Positions 45,771-58,302 of a stretch of DNA of 64,000 nt are shown one piece after another. A program made the translations under genes and the position numbers. The notes below the pieces were generated by a model. The model was not told where the DNA came from. It worked only from the letters and a program-made list of their open reading frames with translations, and did no database searches. This DNA is from Scleroderma bovista (taxonomy: Eukaryota; Basidiomycota; Agaricomycetes; Boletales; Sclerodermataceae). Positions within the stretch are counted from its first letter, which is position 1. Each line of letters opens with the position of its first letter. The stretch covers positions 212,238-276,237 of the forward strand of contig JAYMGJ010000431.1 of NCBI GenBank assembly GCA_037178675.1, in the 5' to 3' direction.

Positions 45771-48620
45771 TCAGATTGCCTTGACCAGCGGAGAGATAAT
45801 TTCCCCTCCTTTTTGCTGATAAAAAGCAATGACCTTCTTACTTACAGCCGCGATGTCTAGTGGGATTTAGTCTAAGGAATGACGTATTGTCGAGAGGAAT
45901 TTACTCACTAGCACCAGTGATACCGAATTTTTCGTACACCTTCTTGTACGGTCCTGAAGCTCCCCACCCATAAAGGCCATATTGCTGTAGAAATGTCAGA
46001 TGTCCCGTTCGTCGCATATCATTAGTTTCTTACCTCGTGGCTGTATTTTTGCCATCCAAGAGTCTAGAGGTCAACTGGTGAGTGAGCCCGTTCATCGGCT
46101 CCATTTAGTTCACATACCGACAACGCCTCCAAGGACAATATAGGAGCGCCACTCCTCAGCACGCTCAGTTGGTACTCCTTGTCTTGCCTGTCGAACACGG
46201 ACCAACAGGGCAGGCTCACAATTCTAACTTTAAGTCCTTCTGCTTTGAGTTTGGACGCGGCTTCAAGAGCTATAGACACTTCACTCCCGCTGCTGACGAT
46301 GGTCAAGTCTTCGCCTTCCACATCGTAAAGGACATAGCCACCGCGGGCAGCGCGTTCAATGGTGGAGCCTTCGAGATTAGGAAGGTTCTGACGCGAGAGA
46401 GAAATGACGGAGGGTGTCTCATTGCTTCTAAGCGCAACGAGATAAGAAGCTGAAGTCTCGTTACCGTCGGCTGGTCTCCAAAAGTCAAGGTTGGGAATCG
46501 CGCGCAAATGTGCAGCGGTTTCAATAGGCTGGTGGGTGGGACCGTCCTCTCCAAGGCCAATAGAATCGTGGGTTGCTGGAACGCGTGATCAGCGGCGCCA
46601 CGTACGCATTAGCATCAACGGTACTTACCGACCCAGATAACCTGGTGCTTGCTGAGAGCTGACAACCGGACGGCGCCGGCAGCATATGATACGAAGTTCT
46701 ACGGACACGTGAGACGGAAGGATGATCAGGAGGGAAATCACATTTACCAGGAATGTCCCCACGTAAGGAACGATGGCGCCGTATGCAGACAAGCCGTTCG
46801 CAATGGCGCCCATTCCATGTTCACGTACTCCGTAGCGGATGTACGTACCAGTGTAGTCCCCAAGATTGGTGCTGGGCGGCTGGAAGTCAACAGACCCTTT
46901 GACTCTGGTCAGGTTACTTCCCGTCAAGTCCGCGGACCCTCCCATAAGCTCTGGGAGGACTGGAGCGAGAGCAGTCAACACAATCTCAGACAGTTTTCGT
47001 GAGGCTTGCGCGGGATCAGTGGGCTTGTAAACCGGAAGTCTCTGTTCCCAACCCTCGGGGAGTTTCCCGGAAATGCGACGTGTGAGCTCTGCATGTTCTT
47101 GAGGATAGACTTTCGCATACTGCGCAAGAAGGATCGACCAGGCAGCCCCAAGCTGGGCCCCACGAAGGGCAACCGCCTTGTACGTGTCGTAGGCCTCCCT
47201 TGGGACGTAGAATGATTGATCAGGGGGGAAACCGAACTTGCTCTTTAGCGCCTGGATGTCATCAGCCTTCAATGCTGGACAAGGGAGTGTTAGCTCGGCT
47301 TCAGAAACCTCAGAACATACGCACGAGAACCGTGAACGCCATGAGTACCCTGCTGTTTGGAGCCATAGCCAATAGTAGTTCGCAAGCGAATGATAGTGGG
47401 TTTGCTCTTTTCCTCCCGGGCAGTGGCAATCGCGTGGTAAATAGCGGATAGGTCACTAATGTACTCCGTCAGACCATATTGTTAATAGGAGATGCTCCCA
47501 CCTACTTATCACCGTCGTCTACATGGAGAACTTGCCAACCATATGCTAGGAACCGTTGCTCAACATTTTCGGTGAATGCAACAGCAGTGGAACCATCAAT
47601 AGAAATATCTTCAAAGGCGAGAGATACGTGAGTCCGGATCAGAAGCGACGTAGCAATACATACGGTTGTCATCATATATCTTGGAAAACCAGTCAATAAC
47701 ATGTAAACGATCCTTGGGCGGTGAATGTACGCACAACAATCAAGTTGCCCAATTGCAGGTGACCAGCAAGGGATGCTGCCTCACTGGCAACCCCCTCCAT
47801 AAGACAACCATCACCGGTGAACACTGATTGAAGTAGGTAAGGAGGGATTTGTATGTGACGCAGAGCATAGATTACCGTAGGTGTAGTTGTTGACGAGATC
47901 GAAGTTTTGACGGTTGTAAATTGCGCCGAGATGGGTCTGCGCCATTGCAAGTCCAACAGCATTGGCAAATCCTTGTCCAAGGGGACCGGTGGTGACCTCG
48001 ACACCTGATGCAATGCTAAGAAACCTGTTTCATACAGGTATTTATGGACACACCGTCGGTATGGTTTGCTTCCGGGTGGCCAGGAGTGAGTGAGTCGAGT
48101 TGTCGGAATGCCTTGAGATCGTCCATGGACAACTTGTATCCAAGGAGATGCAGCATGATGTACTGCAACGCACACCTGTCATCCGAATAAAACCCGTCGT
48201 CTACGCTCGACACGTTGGTGTTACTTACCCGTGTCTGTAACATACATCAAAAACGGAGAACAATATAGTGGTAGAGGACTTTACCCATTGGACAACACGA
48301 AGCGATCACGGTTGAACCACTTTGAATCAGCGGGATTGGCATTAAAGAACCTGACAGGGGTTGATTGAACATGATGTAGGAGATCGTGCACAATGTAGCC
48401 GCCTGCCTTGTGAACAATACGTGGGCAACGGGAGCCATGCCCATGGGTGCACCTAGGGAATAGCACGATACGGTTAGCATGATGGGACGACGAATAGGAG
48501 GGGATGGAGCTACTCGCCAGGATGACCGGAGTTAGCTTTTCCGACTACATCTGCAGCCAAAGTACGTATCGTCGCAATGCAGGCAGCGTCTGCTGGCTCT
48601 GGGGTGAACTTGGACGACAT
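45771..48620 (-). CDS. TKL1: transketolase
   Basis: The thiamine-diphosphate enzyme of the non-oxidative pentose phosphate pathway. The start [20 protein letters not shown] (48620) is followed by short exons: [84 protein letters not shown] (the ThDP-binding GDG motif), then [57 protein letters not shown] (catalytic Glu region) and [16 protein letters not shown] sequence near 46540. The C-terminal domain closes with [20 protein letters not shown] and IISPLVKAI, stop at 45771-45773. At least ten introns interrupt the gene. Its start is 102 bp from the divergent CMC2 start. Confidence 0.94.
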
Positions 48621-48722
48621 GACGGGTGGGTGTTTTTATCTGAGCTAGATGTCATATCACAGCTTATGTACCTCGGCGGTAGATTGTTATTCGCACGGTC
48701 ACCCATCGCTCCGTACCCTCAT

Positions 48723-49063
48723 ATGCACCCACAGCTGTCCGATAAACGCATAGGTACGCGGACGCCATGTTTTCGCCATCATGTGCACCAGACAAGCCTT
48801 GATAGTATGCAGGGAATTCATACAAGCCCTTGACGCCTGTCATACGAACAACTGGGCTCGGTTGACCGGTGGTTGTAACCAGGAAAAGGACAAGCTCAAC
48901 CAATGTCTCCGTAAGGAGGTTAGTTCGCCACGGTTTGCACAAGATAAAGCCATTAACGTGTCTCAATCAGCGGATTGAACGCTCAAGTCGTAATCGTGCA
49001 AATGCCAAGGAACAGCGGATGAAGACCGAGAGGGCTTGGAGAGATTTGCACGAAAATGACTAG
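48723..49063 (+). CDS. CMC2: twin CX9C mitochondrial protein Cmc2 (COX assembly)
   Basis: A small intermembrane-space protein required for cytochrome c oxidase biogenesis, imported and oxidised by the Mia40 system. The start MHPQLSDKRI (48723) splices to VCREFIQALDACHTNNWARL and TGGCNQEKDKLNQCLRKE, then over another intron to RIERSSRNRANAKEQRMK and RAWRDLHEND. Both CX9C pairs are complete (C-REFIQALDA-C and C-NQEKDKLNQ-C). MHPxL at the N-terminus and the basic, helix-prone C-terminus are characteristic of Cmc2. The length is about 75 residues, so automated gene finders may have missed it. Confidence 0.92.
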
Positions 49064-49210
49064 CTAGTACTACATCATGACACCGATAGATGGAAAGTAT
49101 TTTAACACCAGTCTGTAGGTCGGCGAGGGACGGGTACCTCTCTTTTGACTGGGATAGGGCCAGGGCTATGTTACTGTCTACGTGCTACGTCCTAGTCTAT
49201 AATTACTGTC

Positions 49211-49238
49211 ACCTCACTCTGACCTCACTCTGACCTCA
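49211..49238. repeat. short tandem repeat of acctcactctg
   Basis: Two full copies and a partial third copy of an 11-base unit lie about 50 bp upstream of the Cuz1 start. Their position suggests promoter sequence, but no regulator is known to me. Confidence 0.55.
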
Positions 49239-49289
49239 CACCAAGTACGTTCCCTTTTTAGGCAACCTATAATACTGCAATCCCCCACG

Positions 49290-50233
49290 ATGGATCTCGA
49301 AGATTTGGGCGCACACTGTGCTCTTGAATCCTGCAATGAACGCGACTTTTTACCCATCCAGTGCAACTGTCTCAAATTGTTCTGCAGGTTTCATATCTCG
49401 CCGGATTCTCATAGTTGCGCAGCTGCACGCCAGCCTGCAACGACAAAATCACAGCCAGGGTTGGTGACACGACCCAAGTGTGTCTTCCCAGGCTGCAATA
49501 AGTCTTGCCTCACTATTTCCCCCCCCACGACCGACCAGGCAGACTCAGGGGAAGAGCGGGCCGCTGCGTGGTCTTCATTCTGTGTCGAGTAAGTTCACTC
49601 CATTATCACCTCTATTCGTCATAGAATGTCATTGTGGCAGTCATCGGCACGAGAAGTCATCCCTGTTACCTGGTAAAAGCGACGGGGACAATCATGCACC
49701 TGTCCGGGATCTTGTGCGACACGTCCCAGTACATTCGTCCTGCACTCCTGTTGCAGTGCGATCTACAAAATTACCCACCGATCCAGCCAAATTAGCTCAC
49801 CTGCAGAAGGTGAACATGATGAAGATGCGCCACAAAGCTGTTCCAGGAGATCCCAAAGACAAAGGCTCTGTATCCGTAGGCCAGCGCATCCATGTAAATG
49901 TTCGCTACGACACAGACGGTTCCAAGGAGGGCATCTTTTGGTTTCGGAGGGCAAGTCACCTTTATCGTCGACAGTTGTTCTACTAACGTGGCGCAGTCCA
50001 TCGTTGTTGGTAGAGTTCTGGATCTTCTTTCCAGTCATTTCAACATTCCGTCTTCGAAAGTATCAGTGAGTGTCGTGGACCAATGAGATGTCACGGATCA
50101 CGATAGCTCCCCCTAGACACTTACCTTACACAAAATACCACCTGTGGATGATGGAGAACCACTGACATTGCAAAATCATCAGCCATTAGCGGAGCAAATC
50201 GATGATGCGTCTCACTTAGTCCTCAGCTACTAA
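49290..50233 (+). CDS. CUZ1: AN1-type zinc-finger protein Cuz1/ZFAND1-like
   Basis: Cuz1/ZFAND1 links the proteasome and Cdc48 to clearance of stress granules and arsenite-damaged proteins. The start MDLEDLGAHCALESCNERDF opens an AN1 finger (CALESC, FLPIQCNCLKLFCRFHISPD, SHSC). A second finger follows: CVFPGCNKSC, and after an intron VECHCGSHRHEKSSLLPG. The C-terminal ubiquitin-like domain is split: RIHVNVRYDTDG, then SIVVGRVLDLLSSHFNIPSS, KVS joined across a gtgagt...ccctag intron to TLTLHKIPPVDDGEPLTLQN and ASHLVLSY, stop TAA at 50231-50233. Two AN1 fingers plus a C-terminal UBL is the Cuz1/ZFAND1 plan. The last exon was found by splice and frame reasoning rather than a long open frame. Confidence 0.85.
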
Positions 50234-50414
50234 CTTGCTCGTACACACCTAGTCGAAGTCACACTTAGGTTTACGTTGTATCCCACGACAAACTTTGGTT
50301 TCGAATGAAGTCCTAATGACCCTCAAGCGCTGATCCATTAAGTTTTAAAGTCCAAGAACAGAAGGTACAATGTCAACGAAAATTGAAAGCGGGGTCCCGG
50401 AACAGCTGGGGGAA

Positions 50415-53400
50415 CTATGCAACTAGAGCAGCTAATCTCCGCAGATGGGAGACGTTTAGATATGCTGGAACATATGTCTCAAGACCTGAGACTTCCCGGG
50501 GATATGGGGGCTCAAATGGACTGACGTCCTCCGTCTCAGGTGAGAGAAGTAGATGGTCGTTGCGATCGTTTGCCTGCACGCGAGAGGCTACTACACGCAG
50601 TATCTCAGGTGATATCGGGTTCTGACCAGCCTTGTCAGCAACATCTTAAAGAAGTGGGTTAACTCGCATACCTCATATTCGGCAACATAATAGTTTGTGC
50701 ACATCCGTTGTATTTGCATTGGGCTTAGCATCCAACAGACATCATAGATGATTTCGATATCCGCAGGGGTGGCCTGTGGTGTCGTAATTAGACCGCATCC
50801 AGAGACTGCGAGTTCCTACACTTGCCTTCTTCAGCTGCAACAATTTGATTGCCTGCTGTAAGTGCTCGAAATGTAGAGTTCCTTCTGGCATGTCGTGCGA
50901 TTTACACCACTCATGCAATCGTGTGATGTTGTACTGTATTTGCATGGCTAAGGGTGGTGAGTCTTGAATCAAAGAGTAACGTTCAGTTAACACACCTCGC
51001 TTCCAGGAGGAAAAGTTTCTTCTCATAAGGAGGTCGTTGAAACTCGTGACACCGATTAACTTCAGAAGCTCGGTGAAGACCTGCTGTGTTACCGACTCCT
51101 CTATATAGTAGCTCTTCAGGCTCTTCCAGACCTTGTTGAGGAGATTCAAAATGTCATCCATACTGTAAGCAGGTGGACTGTTCGAACTGAGGAGACGGTT
51201 GAACAGCCGTCCCCCACCATCACTTGTTGTGAATCCTGGAAGTGATTGACTCTCAATCAAAGCAGGGATAACCATTTTGGAGAGACGTTTCTTGGCCTCT
51301 TGCATCCATGTGTGATAGATGTTGTATTCCAGGCTCCCCAGGTCATGCTTCACCACGGTAACAAGTCGTTCGTAGTCATTCCAATCGAATTCGCGTACGG
51401 AATTTTCTTCACCCGGGCCGATGCCTTGTAGCATGTCGCTTTCAGCAACGCAAATAAAGGAAAACATCTCATGCACATTAGAAAGCCAGAAGATGCCTGG
51501 CGTGATAGCATCTTCGCTGGTGAACGACTAACAAGAGTGAGAAGGCAGTCAGACCAACATGGGTACTTCGACCTACCATGACATGAGCTTGAATGGTTTC
51601 CATGACATTCGCAAGGAAGCGTTCGCTTTCGGGAATCAAGCCATACTTCCACATTTCATTGGTAACAAGACTGATGAGATTAGCCGGGAAGAGGATCTCC
51701 TTCATGGCCGCAAGATTCGTGGTGCTTGGTGCAGGAATTTTCAACCCACGGATAAGGCTGGTCAACACGTCCTCGTCAAGACGCTTGACATCTTGCATGA
51801 GCCTGATCTTTTCTTCGGCCGCATCGTCGTAACCCCGAATATCCGCAATGCCATTGGTGCGTATCCGGAGCAAATTCTCGTCCCCATCATACGCGACTGA
51901 CGCAGCCCTATGACTGAGAGCTTGGCTTTTCTTCACATCCAGCATCAATTCATCTGCGGATGATCGGAGCTCGGCTGGGCTGAGGAGAACACCAGCGGAA
52001 CTGTGTCTTCGTTGGTGGCGGGAATTCGATAATGGCGGTACGAGGGTGGCACCATGTGATTGGTTGGCCTCAGGGACACGGAGGGCAGTTGGGAATGTTG
52101 GCGAGGAAGGTGGGTCGCGGACGCCTCTTGTCAAAGCATTGTAGGCATTGGCCCGGTTGAGTTGCTCTCGCAAGCTACTGACTTCATTCTTCAGAGTTGT
52201 AATGACTGAAACATCTTCGCTGTTTCTGATTGGCGTATTAGCAAATGCCTTTTCCTGCGACTGTAATTGAGCCGCCTGTGCCAGGATATCATCTGTCAAT
52301 TTCTGGATAGTGGCCTCTTTCTCCGCTGCCTTGGCGATCGCGTCCTCTAATCGCTTCTCTACATCCGCCTTGGCTTTGAGGAACTCATCACGGCGGGTCA
52401 GTTCAGTTTCAGCGGTTTGCAGAGCAGCCTGGAGTGACTTGGATTTCGCATCTGCCTCCTCATGCTTTGAAGTCCATTGCTGGATCTGTTGCTCGAGTTC
52501 TGCTAGTTGGGCTTGAAGGGCTTTCTTCTCTTCCGTCCTCTTTTGCAGAGTTTGGGTTAGCTCCACAACTTTGTTTTCGAGGCGATACGAAATCTCCTTG
52601 AACTTGGATACCGAACGTGCTTCCGCTCTAAGAAGCTTGAGTTGCTTCTTGGCGAGACGCCTCCTGACACAAGATTGGAGGTACACCACACTTTTGACAT
52701 TGATACGGAATATCCGTCGATAGAGCCTAGCGAAGCGCCGTTAGTGGAAAGAACGAGCACAGAATTCACACATACATTCCACGAAATAGGGATTGTAGGA
52801 GAACAGTCGCATGAAAGGTCCTGGATTCCTTATACAGGCGTCGGGCTTGTGCACCACGGAGACCTTGTGTAAAAAGTGTCATAACCATAGCACAGTGCTG
52901 GAGAAAGCCACTCACGACTCTGAAACATGATAACGGATTCCCGAATTCGTACAAAGTTTGACCTCTGCATGAAGCGGCGAATGCATGTCTGCAGCAGCTT
53001 TGCAGCAAAATCTCTTCGCATGGCCTCAACAAGCCTCTTCGCCATGACAGAACGCCACCACGTCTGAACACGAATTGTGGAGCTGCGTAACTCCTGGAAT
53101 TTCTTAACCGCCATCCGCCGCCGCATGTTCTTTTGGATGATGGTAGCCAAAGCATTGAGCCTCCCCGAGCGGAGAGACTCGAGGGCAGCCAGCATACCTG
53201 CACGGAAGAAAATCTTCGTCAGACCACCCTGGTGTTTATCCGGGTCATTGATTGTCTTCTCCAAGATAAGTGAGCAAAGAGGCCTCAGCTCGAGTTGTTG
53301 TATCATGGGTTGCCAGTCGGAAGAAGGAACAAGCATATAATAACTGCAGGCCCGTCAGAAAACAATATCTTCACAAAAAAGAGAGGCACACTTACCGTTC

Positions 53401-56029
53401 AGCAAACTCCTCGTACGTCCAGCGTGACGGGTATCCAGCACAGCTGATACGAATGGTCTCGAGAACACCACAAGCACGCAGCTGGCCCAGAACTTGGGAA
53501 GGATTAAATTCCCAGGGCTTCTTGGCTTCGTTGGGCTTAATACAACGGATATAATGCACATTTGTGATGCTGAGGGTATCCATGAGTGCGTTTAATGAAG
53601 CTTTGAATATTGAACCCTGTGTTGGCTTTCTAATCGCTGCCCCAGGTTTCTTGGGACCAGACGATGCCGCACTTGATGCAACAAGAGAGGAGCGACCCGG
53701 ATCTGGAATTACCGACGACCGACGGGAACTTCCACTACCGGAATCCGATGGGGAGGGTGAACCAGGATGAGGTGGATCGGTAGCCTTCACTGAACCAAGT
53801 GCAGCCTCCAGGACCTCCTTTAAGAAGGGATTCTTTGTCATAGCTAACAGCGTCATATGCTCGTCGGGGACAGTATCACGATTCTTTTCGAGGAACCCGT
53901 CCACTTCATAAGTAACGTCCAACGCATAATGCGCAATGGTGAACGATGAATTTCCGAACCGGGGTTTCTTGAAAACAGCTTTGTTAGCAGGCTTCAGAAG
54001 TTGGGAGTTGAGCTTTTGGAGGAAGGATGGGTCGCTACCGGATGGGAGACGGGACTCCTCATCCAAAAGTGCAAGGACACCTAGCTTGCCTTCGATGACG
54101 TCAATACATGGCTGGTTGTCCGAGAAGTCAATGAAAGTCCAGTTGATTTGTTCCTTCATGTATTCTTCTTGCTCAAGTTTGAAAACATGGGAGTTGAACT
54201 ACGAGTAGGGAGTTAGAAGACGGAAGAAAATATACAGCGTAGCCAACCTCTTGTTGCAGCTTTTCATTAGCGTAGTTTATACTGAATTGTTCAAACGAAT
54301 TCTGTATAAAAGGCGAGGACGATGAGATGCGAGAAGCAAGCAGTAGAGAGTTAGGACCTTTTGAAAGTGTTCGAATCCGTAAATATCCAAGACTCCGATG
54401 AACATCTCGGCCCGTTCAGCAGCATCGCCATGCTCTCCAGCCAAGCTTTCATTTACGATAGCGACGAGCCACTCGAACAGGCAGGCGTATACGAACTTTG
54501 CAACACTATCGCGAACTACTGTGGCCTGCGCAGCATTTAGTGAAGTGACGATCTTCTCCGAGCGAGTGATAATCTGTTTTTTGACGGTCCATTTCTTGAA
54601 CTCAGCGAGTTGGACACCAAGAAACCGAGTGGCTAAAATTAAAGCAGCATCCGCTTCATCTATTGAAGATTCGGAACGTGTTGAGGTAATTTTCACATTT
54701 CCGAGATGCAGAAGAGCAGCAAGCAGCCTAAAGACGGCCCACTGCTTTTCGACACTGATGCCGACGGTGGAAAGAGCCTGTTGAGTTGCCCGGAATTCTT
54801 CCGCATCATCGACGCCTGTTATTGGGGTAGACGTTGGTCCGCCTTGCCTAAGGTAGTGGAACTTAGTTACATCGGTATCTAGTCCGAGGTCCTTGCGTTC
54901 CTTGAGAGGGGCGCCCGCGCACAACTGATAAAAGATGTGGTAATTCCGTTCCGTGGTAGGTTGGAAGACGATACGCGACCGTTCTAAGAGATACGTGCGG
55001 ATTCTAGCCCCAACAATTTCCGGTTTGCCGTCAAACAGGATCTGAGAAACGTCAACAACCCACAGCAGCCGTTGGCTGGACCATGACGCCTCACCTGAAT
55101 GTACTTTCCAAAACGTGATGAGTTGTCATTGCGTGTCGTTTTGGCGTTTCCAAATGATTCGAGAATGGGATTAGTGGCCAGAATTTGGCGTTCTATTTCA
55201 CTGGATTCGTCTAACGAAAACTTAGTCCTCGACTTGGCTGTAGATCCAGGGGGGTTGACGGAGGCGATATAACGCATGATGAATTTGGCCTGAAAGGCAT
55301 GAGATACAAGTGGGTGAATTGGACAGATAATCTTACTGATTCCGTTTTACCTGCACCACTGTTATGTGTCAGTGGCGGAGTGACGGATGTTCATGATGGA
55401 CGGTATACCTTTCACCTGAAACAATGATAGTTTGACCCATGCCTTCCTTGGCCATCGCGGTATACGCGTCCTCTGCAATGGCAAAGAGATGGGGCTCAAG
55501 TTCTCCTCGCTTTCTGGCGGAGTACGCTTGGATGATTTCAGGTCCATACAGAGTGACACGCTGGAAAGGATTGACTGCAATGAGAACGATGCCGCTGTAG
55601 GTGTAAATGCTGTGTTGGGCGTAACGATTGCGGATTGTGTGGAGAACTGAGGAAATGATCAGGACATGGCGGCTCAGAGCAGAGGACACTACGTGCCAGA
55701 AGGCTCGTTGAGGTGAGAGAGGGTGGCTAGATCATCCGCAGTCTCCAGCAGGGGAGGGTTTCGCAGTGGAGGTAAGCCTTCCTTTCCATCTCTGATGTTC
55801 TTTACCGTGGTATTGATTACAATTTCCTGGTAAAGGGGCACGAGTAAATGGGATCCAGGGGATACAGAACAAGTTGATTAGCGCGTACCTTGTTTCGTTC
55901 GTCACTAAAGACCAGCTTGATGGCGTCGTCGTTGCCTTTAGTGAAGGAAACGACTTCGGCGGAGATCCAGGCCTGTTCTTTGTCCTCGAACCAGACTCTT
56001 GTCCCCTTGCTGTAGATATTTTCGGCCAT
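50415..56029 (-). CDS. MYO2: class V myosin heavy chain (Myo2/Myo5 type)
   Basis: An actin-based cargo motor for secretory vesicles and organelles. The start [20 protein letters not shown] (56029) gives the SH3-like N-terminus. Motor domain, about 55900-53300: the P-loop [13 protein letters not shown] is split by two introns between 55430 and 55320. Switch I lies in [12 protein letters not shown], the relay in [12 protein letters not shown], and the actin loop in [21 protein letters not shown] motifs run from about 53200 to 52650 ([46 protein letters not shown]). A coiled coil is at 52620-52200, then a linker, and the cargo-binding DIL domain at 51500-50750. The final exons carry [16 protein letters not shown] and [14 protein letters not shown], stop 50415. 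The product is roughly 1,600 residues. Loop 2 is Ser/Pro-rich, a fungal feature. Confidence 0.93.
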
Positions 56030-58302
56030 TGGGCCTGGGTGGACTCAATTCGCTGGTCTCGAAGAGGCTCTTCTACCCGTGACGTGACCGTGTGTACGTG
56101 ACACGTCACACTATGTATTTGTATAACGCGCGCGTGTTTTTCCACCAATGGCAGCAACTTTCTACCACCTCTGTCGTCCGGGTGTCCGTTCGCGCCAGCC
56201 TCGCCCTCATCCACCACCGCACTCGCCACCGCTTCTAGCCAAAAGATCCATTCCTAACGGGATGAATTCTAACCCTAAGTATCCTCTGGTCGCGGCCAGC
56301 GTATCTCTGTCCTGGTGGAGCTCAAACGGCACGAGCAACGCCGTCATACGCTGAACTTGGCCACTCTGCGGCTACACTGTTGGCACCGTCTGGCATGCGC
56401 GTCCGTCGTCATTCCTGACTGCGTTGAAGTCCTGCAGAATCACCACCCACATCGTCTTTCCGGAACGCGTTTGCCTCGGCTCGAATGCCACTGTCTTCTT
56501 GCACGCACAGGTACCCTCAAGTACTACCTCGGGATACCTTTGTGTTGGCTGGGACAACGTACAGAAAGCGCACCCGTGCTTTCCTCCATCCAAGCCTGCC
56601 ATCGCGAAGGGCAAGTAGTGCCGGACAGATGAGGTACCCGCCATGCAGTCAGTGTTGCATTGTCGATTGCAAAATGCCAGAAAGATGCCCTGGCCTTATT
56701 TTAGGTGCATATGCAGGACGGAGCGGTAAACGCACTGACGGCGGCTTGCGTGCAAGTCGGTCGCCATGCATAGGTTACGCACAGAGCTCCTTGCTCGCCA
56801 CACCTACTTGTTGCTCTCCCAGAGGACGCGGTTCTGTTGTGGAGCTCCGCCTTATATGGACACACGAACATGTTGGCCGCGGCCTTTTATTCCTGGCGGT
56901 TGTGCAAGCACTTCTGCTCTACGGTGCCTTTTTACATTGTTTTGTGCGCCGTGCATCGTGTCATGCCCTATGCAATCCACTCAGGACTTGCTCGGGCTTG
57001 ACATCGTATGCGAAACGCTACGGCGTGTAACAACAACAGCATGGCTTCGTGGTGGCCGATGCGGTGGAATCATGGAGTGGGTCGTACTGGTTGCTGAACG
57101 TTGGTACGTACAAGAAAGTGCTCTCCACTGGTGTCGGTTGTGTTCTGCAGCCCACCATATGCCCCTGCGGATAATGCACACTCCCCCCTGAATTAACTGA
57201 TCTGGCTTTACATTACTAGCTCAGTTCCGACGTGTCATTCTTCACACCCTGGCGGTGGGGTAAATCCATTTGCCTAGTTGTCTGTCGATGAACTACTGGA
57301 ATGTGCCCCCCAATTTCAGACTCTAAGACCTGCCCCACCGGGGTGGCTACCTTTGCATCCGGTCATCTATTCTCTGGTCTGTTCCTTTGGCTGCGAGGAC
57401 CCCGAGATCTGCGGTGAACGCCTGATGACCCTATGCCATCCTGTGTTATCTCAGCTAGTCCATCTTCCTTATTTTGGGCCTAGCGCCCGCTGTCATCCCA
57501 AACTTCGTTCCTTTCGCTGCAGTTGCCCTTTAGAGGGTCATCAGAGATTCGTTCTCAAATGCAGTAGCATGGATTTACTTTGGGATGCCACCCTTGACGC
57601 AAAAGACGGACTACTTGTGATGCACACTTGATAGTATCGGTGAAGGCTCACTTTTCAGATTACCGAACCTGCAGTGCATCGGCCAGTGCACGCTCGAGAT
57701 GACGCATCAAAGCGATACCCACTATCGGGAGGCAGCGAGAGGCATGGCACATTCTGGGTCCACGATCAGGCCAGGGTTGGTGCCAACCGCTATTGGGGTA
57801 TCGAGTGTGCGTATGGATTGTCCTTTTCGTGTTACTGCATGATGGGTCAATTCCGGGGTGCGACAACTGAGTGAGCATGTACTTGCCGCCCATCTCATGC
57901 GGTGTGTGCTATGGGAGATAGATTGGGAGCAGGGGAAGTTTGAGGCTTCGAGAGTGGAGTGAGCATGGCTTCGTGGTTGTTTGCCTTGAGTGAGTGACCA
58001 CAGGGCCGCTGCAGATTGGTGATGGTGGTGGGTTCCATGGCGAGGCCACGACGTGCCTGTGACCCATGTGTGCCAAAAATTTTTCGATTATCCTTGTCCT
58101 CGGGACAGTTGCAAGTATGTAGCTCAATAATAATCCAGTTGCGCGAATGTTTGGTTGTATTTTGGTTGTGGCAGTGCCAGCAGACGAACCAGATCGTCGC
58201 ACATATCAGTGTTGCGACTCGGTACGACTCGGGTTCCTCGTTAATTCGTTCACCTCTACATCGCACTGGCAGGTCCAGCGCAGTCATCTTGTCGCGGCTG
58301 TC
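56030..58302. other. 2.3 kb divergent spacer with decayed coding sequence
   Basis: Lies between the starts of the myosin and formin genes. Several frames of 60-180 codons overlap on both strands but do not splice into a coherent protein. Bases 56280-56550 resemble a frameshifted LSM4 gene (listed separately). The frames at 56640-57190 and 57278-57631 contain many Cys, Trp and Leu residues and no family signature. I treat the stretch as decayed sequence plus two promoters. Confidence 0.45.
56280..56550 (+). pseudogene. possible decayed LSM4-like sequence
   Basis: Fragments in different frames resemble the Sm-like protein LSM4 in the correct order: a PLxxAA-like start, LVELK followed in another frame by NGTSN (near 56310-56340), EVLQN (near 56425), RLECH (near 56478) and GTLKYYLGIP (near 56512). 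LSM4 normally reads MLPL..LVELKNGxTxNGH..LREVxQTSxDG..RxPECYxRGxTIKYLR. Several frameshifts separate the fragments here. No single splicing arrangement restores a continuous frame that I can support. The identification is by eye and tentative. Confidence 0.38.

Noticed and set aside
46169..47451. Several plus-strand frames inside the transketolase gene
   Set aside because: All are antisense to well-conserved transketolase exons.
49763..50038. 91-codon minus-strand frame
   Set aside because: Antisense to the Cuz1 ubiquitin-like domain exons.
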